A stretch of DNA of 64,000 nt from Eulemur rufifrons (taxonomy: Eukaryota > Chordata > Mammalia > Primates > Lemuridae): NCBI RefSeq assembly GCF_041146395.1, contig NC_090989.1, positions 172,143,501 through 172,207,500 of the forward strand, given 5' to 3'. This document shows, piece by piece, positions 12,719-24,800 of this stretch. The notes beneath the pieces were generated by a model, which saw nothing but the letters and a program-made list of their open reading frames with translations, made no database searches and was not told where the DNA came from. The translations under genes and the position numbers were made by a program. Numbering within the stretch: position 1 is the first letter of the stretch; each line of letters opens with the position of its first letter.

Positions 12719-12930
12719 GGCTCCTTAACCTGGGCACGAGTATCATTTTAGGCTGGATAATTCCTTGTTACGGCGAGCTGTCCTGTGTGCTGTTTAGCAG
12801 CATCCTGGCCTCTTCCCACTAGATGCCAATAGCACACCCACCCCAAACTGACCATCAAAAATGTCTCCAAATATTGCCAAATGTCCCCCTGGGGTTGAGG
12901 GCTAATGTGGCTCTCAGCTGAGAACCACTG
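12719..12930 (-). mobile_element. MER20-like hAT-Charlie MITE, copy 1
   Basis: Ends with 'ctgagaaccactg'. Internal 'cactagatgccaatagcac', 'gtctccaaatattgcc' and 'cctggggttgagg' match the roughly 219-bp family I know as MER20. Confidence 0.75.
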
Positions 12931-13177
12931 ATCTGGTAGATCCCCTCCAGTTCACAAAACCTGGGAAGATTTCCAAGGAGACAGTGATAACTAAGGCAGG
13001 CCATATGAAGAGAAGGAGGGAGAACGTTCTGAGATGAGGGTCTCTGGGATAAATGGTAGAGTCCACGCCAGCCACGGAAGGTGAGGTGGTCTAGGGTCAG
13101 ATGATACGAGCTTCTGGATCGCTGACTTGAGAGTTTAGAATTTAGTCTGCATGAAATGGGGATTGTGATACTATAAT

Positions 13178-13208
13178 GCACGCACACACGTGCACGCACA
13201 CACACACA
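13178..13208. repeat. (CA)n microsatellite, interrupted
   Basis: Alternating CA with CG and TG interruptions. Confidence 0.9.
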
Positions 13209-13282
13209 GGTTTTTGTCCATGGTTCCTGGCTGATAACTCCCACAGACTTTGTCACAGTCTTGTTATTTAACACTGGGGTGC

Positions 13283-14150
13283 TGTAGGCCTCAGAAGCAG
13301 GCCTCAGGAAACAGAATCTCTCTCTGACCTAGCGCGCTCTTCTTTTACCTGCTCCTTTTGCTCCCTAAGGTAGGCCTTAGAAACTAAAAATACACCCTAA
13401 CCCTCCCCCACCTTTCTGATTGTGGGGTCGTAAGATCCTCATTTCAGAAGGGGTCCTGCCCCAGGCCCCGGGAGGAAGGAATGCTGCACAGAGAGGCCAA
13501 TTTGAACAGATAAGCCTTGCTGGGTTTCCCCACATGGTCTGTTAGTGTTAGATCATACCCTTTTTGTCCAATCACATTTCTATGTGGTTGTCAATCACAT
13601 CTTTCCAATGAAGTCTCCATAAAAGGCCCAAGAGGACAGGGTTCAGGGAGCCTCCAGATAGCTAAACACAAGGAAGTTCTTGGAGGGTGACATGCCAGGC
13701 AGGGTGTGGAAGCCCTGTTCCCCTTCCCATTCCTTGCCCTACACATCTCTTTATATCTGTATCTTCTATGATATCCTTTATTAATAAGGTGTTTCCCTGT
13801 GTTCCGTGAGCACTCTAGGAAACTAATCAAACGCAAAGGAGGGGGTCATGTGAACCCTGATTTATAGCCGGCTGGTCAGAGCACAGGTAAAACACCCTGG
13901 GGCTTGAGACTGACATCAGAAGTGAGGAGGGACAGTCTTGTGGGACTGATCCCTCAACCTGTGGCATCCGATGCTACTTTCAGGTAAAGAGTGTCAGAAC
14001 TGAACTGAGTTAGAGGACACCCAGCTGACGTCTTCTGCAGAACTGATTGCTTGCTTGCTGGTGGGGAACCCCCCACCTCTCACCCCCCCCCACTTGATCA
14101 CAGAAGTCTTCTGTTACGGTGTGAGAGCAGAGAATATACAGTTTGTGTTT
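13283..14150 (+). mobile_element. ERV solo LTR, family not named, copy 1
   Basis: Starts 'tgctgtaggcctcag'. Contains a CCAAT-type box ('gtccaatcac', 13567), a TATA-like 'ctccataaaagg' (13616-13627), and the downstream block 'gtgtttccctgtgttcc', 'ttatagccggctggtcag', 'cttgtgggactgatccctca', 'agaggacacccagctg'. The second half aligns with 51000-51560. Orientation is from the promoter order. No retroviral coding remnant is adjacent. Confidence 0.7.
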
Positions 14151-16320
14151 TTCCACTCAAATTGGTAAGCGGTAACTAAGGTAACATGCACAAAAAGCAA
14201 GTCCTCCGAGGTGAGCGTGAAGGTACAGTGCTAGCCTGCTGCCCTTAGAACTGCTTTAACTAAAGCAGACAAGTAGGGGGTGGAATAACGATGGCGCTTC
14301 TCAGAAAATGACTACCCAACAAAGTGGCTGAACACCACTGAAAGTTTTCTGATGTTTACAACAGAAATATTTTACCACGAAGTATTTTGCACATTGCCCA
14401 CCACAGAGTGCACCCCCATCAATGCTAATTCCTCACTGTTAACATTCTTGTTGCTGTGCTTATTAAAGGGGGGAAGGGCACTGATGGCCAACACCAGCAG
14501 TTTTCAGACGTGGCCCAAGAAACTCTGGTGTCTGGGGGATGTTAATAACATCTGTACACGCATACAGATGTGCACACAGAATTATTTTCTTTCCAAAACT
14601 TTTCTTTTAAAAACGAAACCATTTATGAGAAAGGATGTGGAATAGGGAAAACATTTTTTTTATCTCCATACCTTGTGTTATAAATGCTTACATTCCCTAA
14701 TTTATATTTTCCTACCAAATAAGGAGAAGACCACATAAACTAAATATTTTCTTGAAGCAATTAATTTGTCTGCGGGTCCACATTTTTCCTGTCCTCTCTC
14801 AAGAGTTCATGTTGGTGTCCCATTTATACTTAACTGAGATATTGTAAGTCTGGAAAACATTGTCCTGATCAATCTGACTGGGACTGCGTGGAAAAGACCT
14901 TGGCTTTGGTACTCAGAGCTTACGCCAGGGCCAGGGACCATCTTGAAATAAAGACAAAGAAAGTGTGACCCCCTGAAAAGGTCACGTAGGGAGCTGTCTC
15001 ACTCCAAGGCAACCAGCTGACAGTGAAATACTCTCAAGGAAGTATTAAAACAGCAGCAGGGCCAGGGAGACACATCTGTGACCACCCAGACAACTGGGCA
15101 TCAGTGTTTAGGAGTGGGAGGGCCATCCTTTCCTGTGCACTTGAGGCAATTTTCTCCCAAGACACACTATGTTTTGTCTTCCTGAACATTTAACCTCTGG
15201 ATTTGGACAGCAGAGACCTGGCCCAGGCCCATTCCTTTAGAGAGTACTCGAATGGTTACTGAAAGTGACACTTTTCTAATTATTCTGTCAAGCATCAATC
15301 TCGGAAGTTCCCAGTTCCTCTGCGCTCTGACTGACAGGGCAATCAGCACTTTACTTAAAGCATAAGCACCAACTTATCCTGGACAGTGAGAACTCCCCAC
15401 GTGCCCCAAGGAAAAAAAATATTCCACAGCTAGAAGAAGGTGAGATGTCCTCATGGGCATGGAATTTTAAAAGTGTGTCACCCATCCTTCTCCGGTATAG
15501 TGATTTTCTATCTGGCATCCCTTTGAAATGGGGACATCTCCAATTCCAATGGGTATATTTCTAATTCCCAATTATCATGCTAGGATTTACTACATACGCA
15601 CCGCGGCTGCTGAAAATGTAATCAAAAGGCGCCGCAAGAAAGCCGATCTCAAAGATCTCTCTAGTCCAGGCAGACAGCGTGCTCAGGGATGGAGCAAGAG
15701 TCTGGCCCACCCCCCCCAACTCCAAATCAAAACTTGTATTTCAGCTTTCTGACGTGCGCGGCCTTCTGAGAGACAAAAGGGGGCAAAGGGTGGCACGGGA
15801 ACCCTCACAGGAATAGTAAGTATTCGTATTACTCAAATTTAGGCAAATTCCTCTCACTTGTTTTTTTTTTTAACAGCTACCCCTGAGTATTAGCAGACGT
15901 TCTGCTTTCGTTTTGCCCTTAGAGATCACGTTGCGTATAATCTCTGAGACGATATACAGAAAGAGAAATGAGATTGGTGGATCAGTCTTCCAACTGGTTT
16001 GAAAGCTGCCAGCCTGGTGCTAAAAATCAAAGAGGGCACAGCAGAGGGGCTCGGGTTACATGATGAGTGAGGGGCACCAGGATGAATCAAAGAGGGACTC
16101 ACGGCAAACGTCTGAAATACATTGTGGGGGAAAGAAAGCAGCGCACCTGTGGTTCTTCCCCTGAATACAAGCAGACAACCCAGCAGATCCTAAAGATCCC
16201 AGAGGAGGAGAGAAAAAGCAGGTGATTCCAAAGCAGCTAATTTTGGGATGCCTGGACTAATACTAACTAGTCTCCTAACGATTCTCTTTGTTTTGTCTTC
16301 CCTTTCCACAAGGCACACTC
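14150..16320. other. Intronic, no gene seen
   Basis: Mostly unique-looking sequence. A CpG-enriched island-like patch is at 15590-15770. Other short frames look accidental. Confidence 0.5.
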
Positions 16321-16324
16321 CTAT

Positions 16325-16645
16325 CTTTGTCTAAGATTTCATCATTCTGGTGCTTAAAGCCTTTCAGAGGCTTCTCGTTTTATCTAGAATAAAATTCAGA
16401 CTTCCTAACTGGGCCAGCAGACGCCTCCCGAGCTGGGTCCAGCTTCACTGTCACCCCTGTCGCCCGGTTCTCCTCATTCGCTCTGCTCTGAAACGCTCTG
16501 GCCTGTCTCCTGCCGCCCAGCCCTTGCACTCACTTTTTCCCTGCTCTTTCACTTAGTCCCCAATCACCAAGGTTCATTTTTTTACATCACCAGGCCTCAG
16601 CTCAAGTGTCGCCTCCTCAGAGAAGCCCTCCTTGGCCACTCCGTC
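16325..16645 (+). repeat. L2 LINE 3' fragment
   Basis: 'cttaaagcctttcagaggct', 'gaataaaattcagacttcct', 'cccttgcactcactttttcc' and 'ctcaagtgtcgcctcctcag' follow the L2 order. Confidence 0.85.
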
Positions 16646-17035
16646 TGCAGCAACTGGCGCCTCAGTGGTGAGGCCATGAGAACGCACCTCAGACTCTGAA
16701 CTAGAGGTAGCAGGATGGGCCATGTTCCCCGAAGGCTGCCCTTGCCAATGACTAGGCACGAGGGACACTAAGGCAGGTCCTTTCCTGGGAGACACGGGGC
16801 TTCTCTACTGGCTCCAGGACTCCCCAACATCCGTGCCAGACTTGTCTCCATCTGCACACCGGTTTAGGATGCTTCCCCAGCCAACCTTCCTTTCCTTGGG
16901 GTCAGACCTGCACCGCAGTCTGATGGTCGGGCCAGCCTCTCCTGGCTCCATTCCTATTTTCTCCAAGGCATTTCTCCTAATAAAATCCTTGCACATTTAA
17001 TCCTGCCTTGGTGGTATTTGGGACCCTGATTAACA
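16646..17035 (+). repeat. Unidentified LTR-like segment
   Basis: Lies directly after the L2 and ends with 'ctaataaaatccttgcacat' then 'atcctgccttggtggta', the polyadenylation-type end of an LTR I remember but cannot name. Alternative: unique DNA. Confidence 0.35.
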
Positions 17036-17089
17036 TGCTGTCATCCTGTTTTACTGTCTTCTTAGCATTAAAGAAAATTATCTAGCGTG

Positions 17090-17155
17090 GCACTCAGCAA
17101 TCCGTATTTTACTGAGCCCTCCAGGTAGTTCTAAGGTGTGCCCAAGTTTGGGATA
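17090..17155 (+). repeat. MER5-like hAT fragment
   Basis: 'gagccctccaggtagttcta' with 'gtgcccaagtttgggata' resembles one terminus of MER5-type MITEs. Confidence 0.45.
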
Positions 17156-17159
17156 CAAT

Positions 17160-18590
17160 GACCTGATATTACATGGTTAATTACAGGCAGAGTAAGAATC
17201 AGGCCCCAGCTCTATGAATTCCCAATCATTTCTCAGCCACCAGTAGTCTTTTAATGATACATATAGTCCTTAGGTTGTATCTCTGCTCAAATACCCTGCG
17301 TTAAAAGATGAATTTATGCTGGCCAGATTTTGACATCCACTTAAAAAAAATGTATTTAATCAAATAGGCAGTCACATCAGGTAAACTGACAGAATTTCCA
17401 GAACATTGATTAGATCGTAGCTGACTGCCTCCATGTTTCTAACTGGCTTTGTAGCTTTTAAGGCAGCAAAAATAAACTTTGCAATTTATACCCCTCTCTT
17501 GTGAGCGAAGCTTAATCTGATGTTCTGCCATTACTAACGTGGAAAGGCAGTCGTGCTATCGAGATGGCATCTGGCAAGATGAAATGGCACTGAAGTTTGT
17601 CGCTATCGATTTTTATGTGGCAAAACCTGGGTCTTGTTCTCCTTTTTTCCTCTTTAGATCAAGCACTCTCATCTCCAGGAAGAAATGCCACCGTGTTGGT
17701 GAACAGTGACTGCTCAGCCATGGGGCAGGCAAGCTTGATAACGACAAAATGGACTGATTACCATCGGGAAACTTACGGACAGCGAGGTATGAAATATTAT
17801 CCAGCTGAACATCCCAGATAAAAAGACATGCCATGTTTCACTGCTTACAAAGGGAGGCAGCAGGAAGCTTCCTTTCTAACAAAAATCCTTAACTATCTTT
17901 CCCTGGGGCAGGGGGAAGTATTTTAAATCTAGTCCATTAGAACATGTGGATACAAGTCAGGGTTCTGACAAGTAGGACTACTTAATTTATTTTGAAGAAT
18001 TGAGAAAGAAAACTTCCCCAATGATATGAATACAGAAACCAAGACCTTCCTCACTAATTAACGACCTCTGGCCTACAAAGTCATCTGCAGAATTTTTAAA
18101 TATTCTCTACAACTTTGTGTTTTCTCTTCCTTCTTGAGGTTGATAGTATAAGTACACTTAATTATAATAATTACCCTCTGAAATCTAAGTTTTCACTGTA
18201 CTAGCCAGAATCTATTATACATCTGAATAATAGCGCTAATATATTTTTCTCATCTCAAAAATGGAGGAATAGGAGGTTTTTCAGTTTCCTCACAATTATC
18301 TTACCAAGCTCAAAGGCTTTGGTCAAAGCGCACATCACACCTGCTCAATCTTTAGAGGGAAAAACTTTGACAGGTGAAGTGAGAAAAAAAGCCTCTCTAC
18401 TGCCTTCCTATAACACGGAAAGAGATGAAACGCAGGCCTGGGATGACAGGTTTTTTTTTTTTTTTCTCCAAATAGGGTTTTAGTAAAAGGATAATGTCTT
18501 TGGAAACTTAAACTGCAATTTTACCTTCAACAAGTATAAGGTAGAATATCCTGTAAAGAGAGTATTTGAAAATTATAAAATGTTTATTCA
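17160..18590. other. Intronic, mostly unique sequence
   Basis: No repeat recognised apart from a T tract near 18450. Contains the exon-like segment at 17659-17787. Confidence 0.5.
17659..17787 (+). other. Candidate exon-like segment, plus strand (unproven)
   Basis: A strong polypyrimidine tract and AG ('ccttttttcctctttag', ending 17658) precede about 129 bp that reads open (D-Q-A-L-S-S-P-G-R-N start) and ends in a consensus donor 'gcgag|gtatga'. I recognise no protein family. It is opposite to SUCLG2. It may be a chance splice-site pair. Confidence 0.2.
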
Positions 18591-18679
18591 CTCAACAAGT
18601 ATCTATTAAGTGACTACTACATCAGTATAACATCATTACTAAGAATTACTAGAAATGAACAACAATTAAAAGCATAATG

Positions 18680-18865
18680 TGCTAAGAGATTTCTATGTCT
18701 TATTATGTCATTTAATACTCCTACCAACCCCACTGAGTTGTTTCTGTTAACACACCCATTTTACAGGCAGGAAAAAAATGAGTCTTAGCGGAATTAACTT
18801 CCTTAAGAAAATCATAGGAGATAAGAGTAGAATTCCAACCCAGGCTGACCTGGAAGCTGACTTGG
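18680..18865 (-). repeat. MIR SINE
   Basis: Reverse MIR: 'atgtcatttaatactcctac', 'cccattttacaggcaggaaa', 'gtagaattccaacccaggct'. Confidence 0.8.
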
Positions 18866-18879
18866 GTTCTGACTATGTG

Positions 18880-20160
18880 GTCGGTCTAACATGGCACTAA
18901 GTACCCTGAAGAATATAATGCCTGCCTTCAATAACTTTACTGGGAAAATAGAAGAGAAACTACAGTACAGCCGCTGAACTGAATGCTACAAGAGGGGGAA
19001 AAGTGTGAAATAAAAGTGTGCCAGGCAGTGACAAATTCTTGAAGATATGGGGATGGGACAGGTGGAGGATGGAGTTTAACCTGGAAGGAGCCAAGAGATC
19101 GAACTCACTCGCATTTGTTTCCTGACCTAATCTTGTATCTGTCTAAGACTTTTCCCTGGAGTTACATATTTGCTCAAAAATACATTATCAGCAACTACTA
19201 TGTGCCAAGATAATGTAGGCATGGACCTGCCTTCATGAAGGGCACAGTCTAGCAGGAGAAGTGAGGCAGTTTTCAAAGAGGGTCATGCAGTATCTCCTGC
19301 CACACACACTCTTGTGCAAGGTGACTTTGCCATTCCCATATTAAGAAATGGGGTCTATTATACCACCCCTACCACCCCCACATCCCCCTGTAACCTTGGA
19401 ACCTGGGCAGGACCTGTGATTGCTCTAATATAATACGGCAGAAGCGACACACTGTCAGTCCTGGCCTGGAGGCTTCCATGTCCTGCCTCTTGGTACCCAG
19501 TCACTATACATGATCACTTTGAGAACATCATTCTGTGAAAAGGCCAAACCACACAGAGGGATGAGGGCGGATGTGGAGAGAAAGAAAGAAAGAGGCCGAA
19601 GAGCAAGAAGGTGGCAGATACTTGACAAAGCCATCTGGAGCGTCCAGCACAGTTGAGCCTTCAGGTGGCTTCACTTCATGCACCAATGATGGCAGCTGAT
19701 GGCAGACTCCAAGCAAGGATCACTCGTCTTAGCCCTGTGGGCCCACAGAACCATGAGAGATAATGACACGTTGTTGTTTCAAGCCACTAACTTTGGGGTG
19801 GTTTGTTAAGGAAGCAATGGACAATAGAAACAGAATTGAATGCAAAATCACCTATATGACCATATAATTAAACAAGGAATATAATTTGAGAAATCATAAC
19901 AAGGAATATACCCTTGCCTTCAACCAGGTCTGAGGGTTCATGGAAGGCTCTCTGCATAATTACATTCAGGCTGAGACCTGAAGGGTAAGTAGAAGAAAGA
20001 AAAACATGAGGGGAAAGTTTGGGGCATAAAGAGCAGCCCAGGCAAGCCTTCGATGATGGGGATGTGCTTACACATTCTAGGAAGGGAGAGATTAGCAACC
20101 AAATTCAACCAAGCAGATAAAAACAGGCATGGGTAGGCTGGAGAGCTAGGCAGGGGCTAG
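18880..20160. repeat. Ancient L2/MIR-class repeat, split by an MLT1 LTR
   Basis: 18900-19270 ('cctgccttcaataactttac', later 'ctgccttcatgaagggcaca') and 19840-20160 ('ttcaggctgagacctgaag', 'gggtaggctggagag') follow the order of a common ancient mammalian repeat I cannot name surely. It resumes at 20798-20945 ('ccatggtaagcattttgaac'). Confidence 0.5.
19275..19830 (+). mobile_element. MLT1 solo LTR (ERVL-MaLR)
   Basis: Landmarks in order: 'ctgtgattgctctaatataa', 'catgtcctgcctcttggtac', 'aagccatctggagcgtccag', and the 3' end 'aagccactaactttggggtg' followed by 'gtttgttaaggaagcaatgg'. Confidence 0.85.
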
Positions 20161-20168
20161 CTCCCACG

Positions 20169-20271
20169 CAGCGGTGGGGAATCTGCGGCCTTGGGGCCAC
20201 ATGTGGCCTTTTGGATCCTTGAGTGCGGCCTTTCGACTGAATCCAAATTTTACAGAACAAATCCTTTTAAT
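20169..20271 (+). mobile_element. hAT-like DNA transposon terminus (one end only)
   Basis: Begins 'cagcggtggggaatctgcgg' and continues with a repeated 'gcggcc' theme ('ccacatgtggcctt', 'gagtgcggcctttcgactg') to 'acagaacaaatcctttt'. I remember this as the 5' end of a non-autonomous hAT family of some mammals. The 8 bases before it (ctcccacg) are the only candidate target-site copy. No matching inverted terminus was found downstream. Confidence 0.55.
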
Positions 20272-20797
20272 CCCTTTTGGTCAAGGGGCACTTGGGGATC
20301 TGGAAACCCTGAAAGCCTAAGAACCCTCTGAGAGCCTTCCAGGAACCCCTCAGAATTCTTTTGTTTTTCTGGTCCAATGGGCACTTTACTCATGGTCTCC
20401 TTTGTCCTCTTTGACTCTGACCCACCCAGAGTGTCCCTGACAACATGACAAAAGAACTCAGAACCGCAGCAGGATGTGGAGATGTGTGCACGGCTGGCAG
20501 TAGCTGGATGCAGCCAGCACTGGCTGCTTCCACCCTGCTCCTCACAGCCGGGCCCTGGGAGCCACGTGGAGGGCTCTGGGCTGGGGGAGGCCTGAACACA
20601 GGCTGGGGGAGTCTGAGCAGGAGCTATACTCCCACCCAGACTCCACGCAAGCCTGGAACTGCTGCAGCCTTTGGTTATCAGCTGTGGGTGTGCCTACAGA
20701 GGGGTGTGCAGTGTTTGCGTGCTCAGAGGGAGGCAGTCTCTCCCCCTTGTCACCTGATACAGCCTCCAGGGCTGATCAGTCCAACACAAAGTCCCCA
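20272..20797. other. GC-rich insert of unknown origin
   Basis: With the hAT-like head it interrupts an ancient repeat that resumes at 20798. Markedly more GC-rich than its flanks. Overlapping open frames run through it but match no family I know. Confidence 0.4.
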
Positions 20798-21371
20798 GCC
20801 ATGGTAAGCATTTTGAACTGGATCCCAAGAGCAAGGGGAGCTAAGCAAGATGAAAGACAGAAGAGTTGTGGCCACTGTGATTGTCATGAGAAGGGTTTCA
20901 GGGTTAGTCATTGGGGAACCTGACTAGACACGTTCTTGGAGAGTGAGTGCAGGATGCCCTAAAGTGAAGCCCAGCCTTCACCCTTAGCCTCACATGACTA
21001 GAAGGTTCTTAGCTTTAAAAAAACGAAGGCAAGGAGGGCTTCAGTGTTCAGGGAATTAACTTTCTGAATTCAAACTTAACGACTCACACAAAGAGTTTAA
21101 GCGTGCAGTCTATACATAAATCTGACCTACTTTAGGAAGTGGATGTGACTAAATTTAATAAGCTAAAGAAAATAAAAGAAAAAGAATGACATGGTTTGAA
21201 TAAGAAATTTAAATGAATTTTTCAATTTTCTTTTGGCTTTCTCAGGCCCAAGTTAACCAAAGATGTGCACACAGTGAGCTTCTTAGGCTTCAGCCTCTGC
21301 TTTAGCTGGCTGTTCCTATTGATTCTGGAACTGCATTTTCTTATTTTATTTACGTGCTTTTCTCACAATGC

Positions 21372-21773
21372 TGCTATGGTTTGAATGTCCCCTCCAAAAC
21401 TCACGTTGAAATTTGACTGCCATTGTGGCAGTATGAAAAGGTGAGGCCTTTAAGAACTACTTAGGCCGTGAGGGCTCTGACCTCATGAATGGATTAATGC
21501 TGTTACCGCAAGTCAGTCAGCTATGGCTGGAGGGAGCTCCTGATAAAAGGATACGTTCAGCCCCCATTTCCTCTCTTGTTTCCCACGTTTGCTTATCTTT
21601 CCGATTTCTGCCATGGGATGATGCAACAAGTAGGCCCTCACCAGATGGCGGAGCAGATGCCAGCACCATGCCCTTGGACTTCCCAGCCTCCAGAACTATG
21701 AGCCAAATAAATCCCCTTATAAATTACGCAGTCTGCAGGATTCTGGTATAGCAGCAGAAAACAAACTAAGACA
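21372..21773 (+). mobile_element. MST-type MaLR solo LTR with 5-bp target duplication
   Basis: Starts 'tgctatggtttgaatg' and ends 'aaacaaactaagaca'. Internal 'cctcatgaatggattaatgc', 'ctgataaaaggatacgttc' and 'gccatgggatgatgcaacaa' are MST/THE1-group landmarks. aatgc at 21367-21371 is repeated at 21774-21778. Confidence 0.9.
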
Positions 21774-21779
21774 AATGCC

Positions 21780-22800
21780 CAAGTGTTTTCATGACACTTA
21801 GAGGGACAGATACCCACTGCCATCCTCATCCGTCCTTGCCCTACACATCAAACACACAAGGGGAGCTGCTGCTCTCCAAGCACAGCTGTTGCAGACCTGA
21901 AATTCTCCATTCCTCTGTCATGAAGAGGTCTGATGGCTGGGAGGGCGACAGGCTATGCAAAAAGGGACACTGGACGCTCTGCTGCCTGAGGCAAGAACCC
22001 ATAGGAACACCACAAAGAGAAAAACTTGGAGAAGACAGAACACATTGCTAACAGGGTTGGGATAAGACTGGTTTTCATTTGAGTTTTGTTTGTTTTTGTG
22101 TATTTTCTAAGACAAATAAGAATTACTTGAGCAATAATTATTTAAATCACAATACTGGTATATTATTAAGAGATACTCAAATGACATTTGGCCAGTGTAC
22201 CCAGGGATGTCTGAAGCCTGCAGTCATGACCATGAGGCCACTGCATAAGGTTGCTGAGGGAAATAAATGTGCCAGCAAAGTAAGGCAAGGCAATGTGACC
22301 TCTATTATTAGCTGAGGTGAGAGTCCCAAAATCTTAGCAAGACAGAAAGACTGTGTTGAGGGCTTCTTTATCCAAGTTAAGCTAAAGACATTAGGACATC
22401 ATAATTGCTCTTTCAACTCCTATGTCTCAACTCTACCCCGCTAAACCGAAGTTTCTTGACTAACCACTCCATTGAAACTGGAAAACTTCATTCCTCTACA
22501 GTTACAGGAAAAATAGCCAGAAAGACAGAGAACATACAGTATTCACTCCATAAATGGCTACAGTGGGTCTGGTCTAGGCTGGCCCTGCCTTCTCTGGGGC
22601 AGGATACAAGAAAGGTGTGGGTGAGAAATGAGGAGGAGGAAGAGGAAGAAGAAAGCAAATTGATTTGGCCAGCTTTAGGAGAGAACCTTGGTCTGCACTA
22701 CCCTTGGCCAGGACCTGAGGATAACACAGAAAGGGACCACAACATATCTGAGCTCTGGATCTTTTAACAGAACATGGTGACTTCACTCACCAAGAACAAC
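21780..22800. other. Intronic, no gene seen
   Basis: Short open frames at 21791-22051 and 22405-22767 show no family resemblance. A purine-rich (GGA)n-like patch is near 22630-22650. Confidence 0.45.
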
Positions 22801-22812
22801 TAAATGTGCTTT

Positions 22813-23156
22813 TTTTTTTTTTTTTTTTTTTTTGTTGAGACAGAGTCTCACTTTGTTGCCCAGGTTAGAGTGAGTGCCGTGGCGTCAGCTTAGCTCACAG
22901 CAACCTCAGACTCCTCGGCTTAAGCGATCCTACTGCCTCAGCCTCCCGAGTAGCTGGGACTACAGGCATGCGCCACTATGCCCGGCTAATTTTTTCTATA
23001 TAGACTTTTAGTTGTCCATATAATGTCTTTCTATTTTTAGTAGAGACGGGGTCTCGCTCTTGCTCAGGCTGGTCTCGAACTCCTGACCTCGAGCGATCCA
23101 CCCGCCTCGGCCTCCCAGAGTGCTAGGATTACAGGTGTGAGCCACCGCGCCCGGCC
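22813..23156 (-). mobile_element. Lemur-type Alu, reverse orientation
   Basis: Poly(T), then the reversed Alu with the lemur signatures 'gtgccgtggcgtcagc' and 'agttgtccatataatgtc'. Target duplication taaatgtgcttt at 22801-22812 and 23157-23168. Confidence 0.97.
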
Positions 23157-23169
23157 TAAATGTGCTTTA

Positions 23170-24200
23170 ATGGAACAAACCACATGCATGGTTCTCCTGT
23201 TCCTCATAGCAATTGAGTAAGAGGCAAAGAAACAAGTAGACACAAAAAAACTTGTTCCCCTAGATGCCATGATGTGATTAAAGATGACATATTAAACACA
23301 CATACACACACAGATACTTACAAAATCATCCTAACTGTTACCAATTAAAAAATACTCAAAAACCTTCCATATGTTCGAACTGCTTGATGGCCTTGTTTTA
23401 ATATAATTATTTTAACAAAATTAGTGAAATTAATTTGATGTTACATTATAAATTGGTAACATCACTAAAAAAAAATTCAAGTCTAGTTTCATTTCAATTA
23501 CCTACTTTGTCCATCCATGAAAAAATAGAAAATGAATCGAGCAAGAAGCAGCAAACAACTTCTTTCTTGGACACTAATATGAGACAATGTTAATGTAATA
23601 TTCACGTCTTCAAGATACAGAAAAAGTGATGTCTAAAAATTCACGTGGCCATAATTTACTGTCGACTTACACATTAAAAAAATTTGTTTAAAAACAAGAT
23701 CATGTTTCTTTTCTTGCTAGATGCAACTTTTGTAGCAATGATAAAGCGTCATGTTTTAGCTCCAGATTCATAATCTGATAATCATGGATTTATTACAAAA
23801 TATGCTGGATTTTACACTTCATCACAAATTCTGTTTACTGGGTTGTCTTAGTTGTTCATCAAGTGAAATATCCTTGATGATAATAATTTCTTTTTATTCA
23901 ACTGTCACTATTACACTCAGATTTATTTAGTTTAATTATATATATGTTTGAAGACATCTGTTGATATCTAAGTATCTATTTGTTAATGGGTTTTTATTTA
24001 ACATTTGGGATCATTTAGCAAAATGCTAAATGATTGGTCAGAGAATGATAGAACCCTGATTAACTAAATGGTCACCAAAGCACTATGTTGGGGAGGGACG
24101 GCAAAAAATAAAATTTTTCCAACTTATAGGTGTAGGATTAAAAAAGGGAATGTTTAATGTAGCCTCCGGTCTCCAAGAGGGGAGGAATAAAAATATCATA
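23170..24200. other. Intronic, AT-rich, no gene seen
   Basis: Long AT-rich unique-looking stretch with no open frame of note. Confidence 0.5.
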
Positions 24201-24221
24201 CTTCAAATTCCATTTGTAAAC

Positions 24222-24409
24222 ACACACACAAATACACGCACACCACATTCTGCCTATCTACTTAATAAAATTTCAAGGGGATTCAATTTATGTGTAACTT
24301 ATAAACATAATTTTAACCCTTAATGTTTTATATGTTGATGCTGAGAAACCACGGGCTCACATTCATGCAAGATAGGGACGAGATTTGCCTCATAATATCC
24401 TCACAAGAA
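24222..24409. repeat. Local duplicate, copy 1 (partner 26438-26622)
   Basis: About 185 bp beginning in a CA-rich tract. Shares 'taataaaatttcaagggg', 'attcaatttatgtgtaa', 'aacccttaatgtttt' and 'cattcatgcaagataggga' in the same order with copy 2, roughly 85-90 percent identical by eye. Confidence 0.9.
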
Positions 24410-24454
24410 GTATCAAAGATGAGCATATTCTGGTGACAGCACAAAGAAAGGAAG

Positions 24455-24800
24455 TCAGCGAAATGTCTTAACCATAGAGAAATGGCTAAAAATATAATGG
24501 TATAATTATATAATGGAACATGAAACTGCCACTAAAAATCTTGTTTCAGGAAAACAGTTAATGTAATAAAATGACTTTAGTATATGGTTAAGTGGAAAAA
24601 ACAGTATGATCTAAATTTTAATTTTAAAAATGTATACTTATACAGAAATAGAAAGAAAACACTGGAAGCAGACAGGCCAAATTTTAATAATTATTATCAC
24701 TGCACTAAGAAAGTATGAGTGATTTTATTTTATCTGTGTGTTTTTCTGTATTCTAAATCCTTTATGAAGACCATGTATTAAATTATGGAACTGAATTATT
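24455..24800 (+). repeat. L1M 3' fragment
   Basis: 'gagaaatggctaaaaatata', 'aatggaacatgaaactgcc', 'ttaagtggaaaaaacagtat', 'tatgagtgattttatttt' and 'tttctgtattctaaatc' follow the L1M 3' order. Confidence 0.75.

Noticed and set aside
20445..20807. 120-codon open frame in GC-rich DNA
   Set aside because: No domain, and overlapping frames are also open. It reflects high GC, not a gene.
21485..21751. 88-codon open frame
   Set aside because: Inside an MST LTR, which is non-coding.
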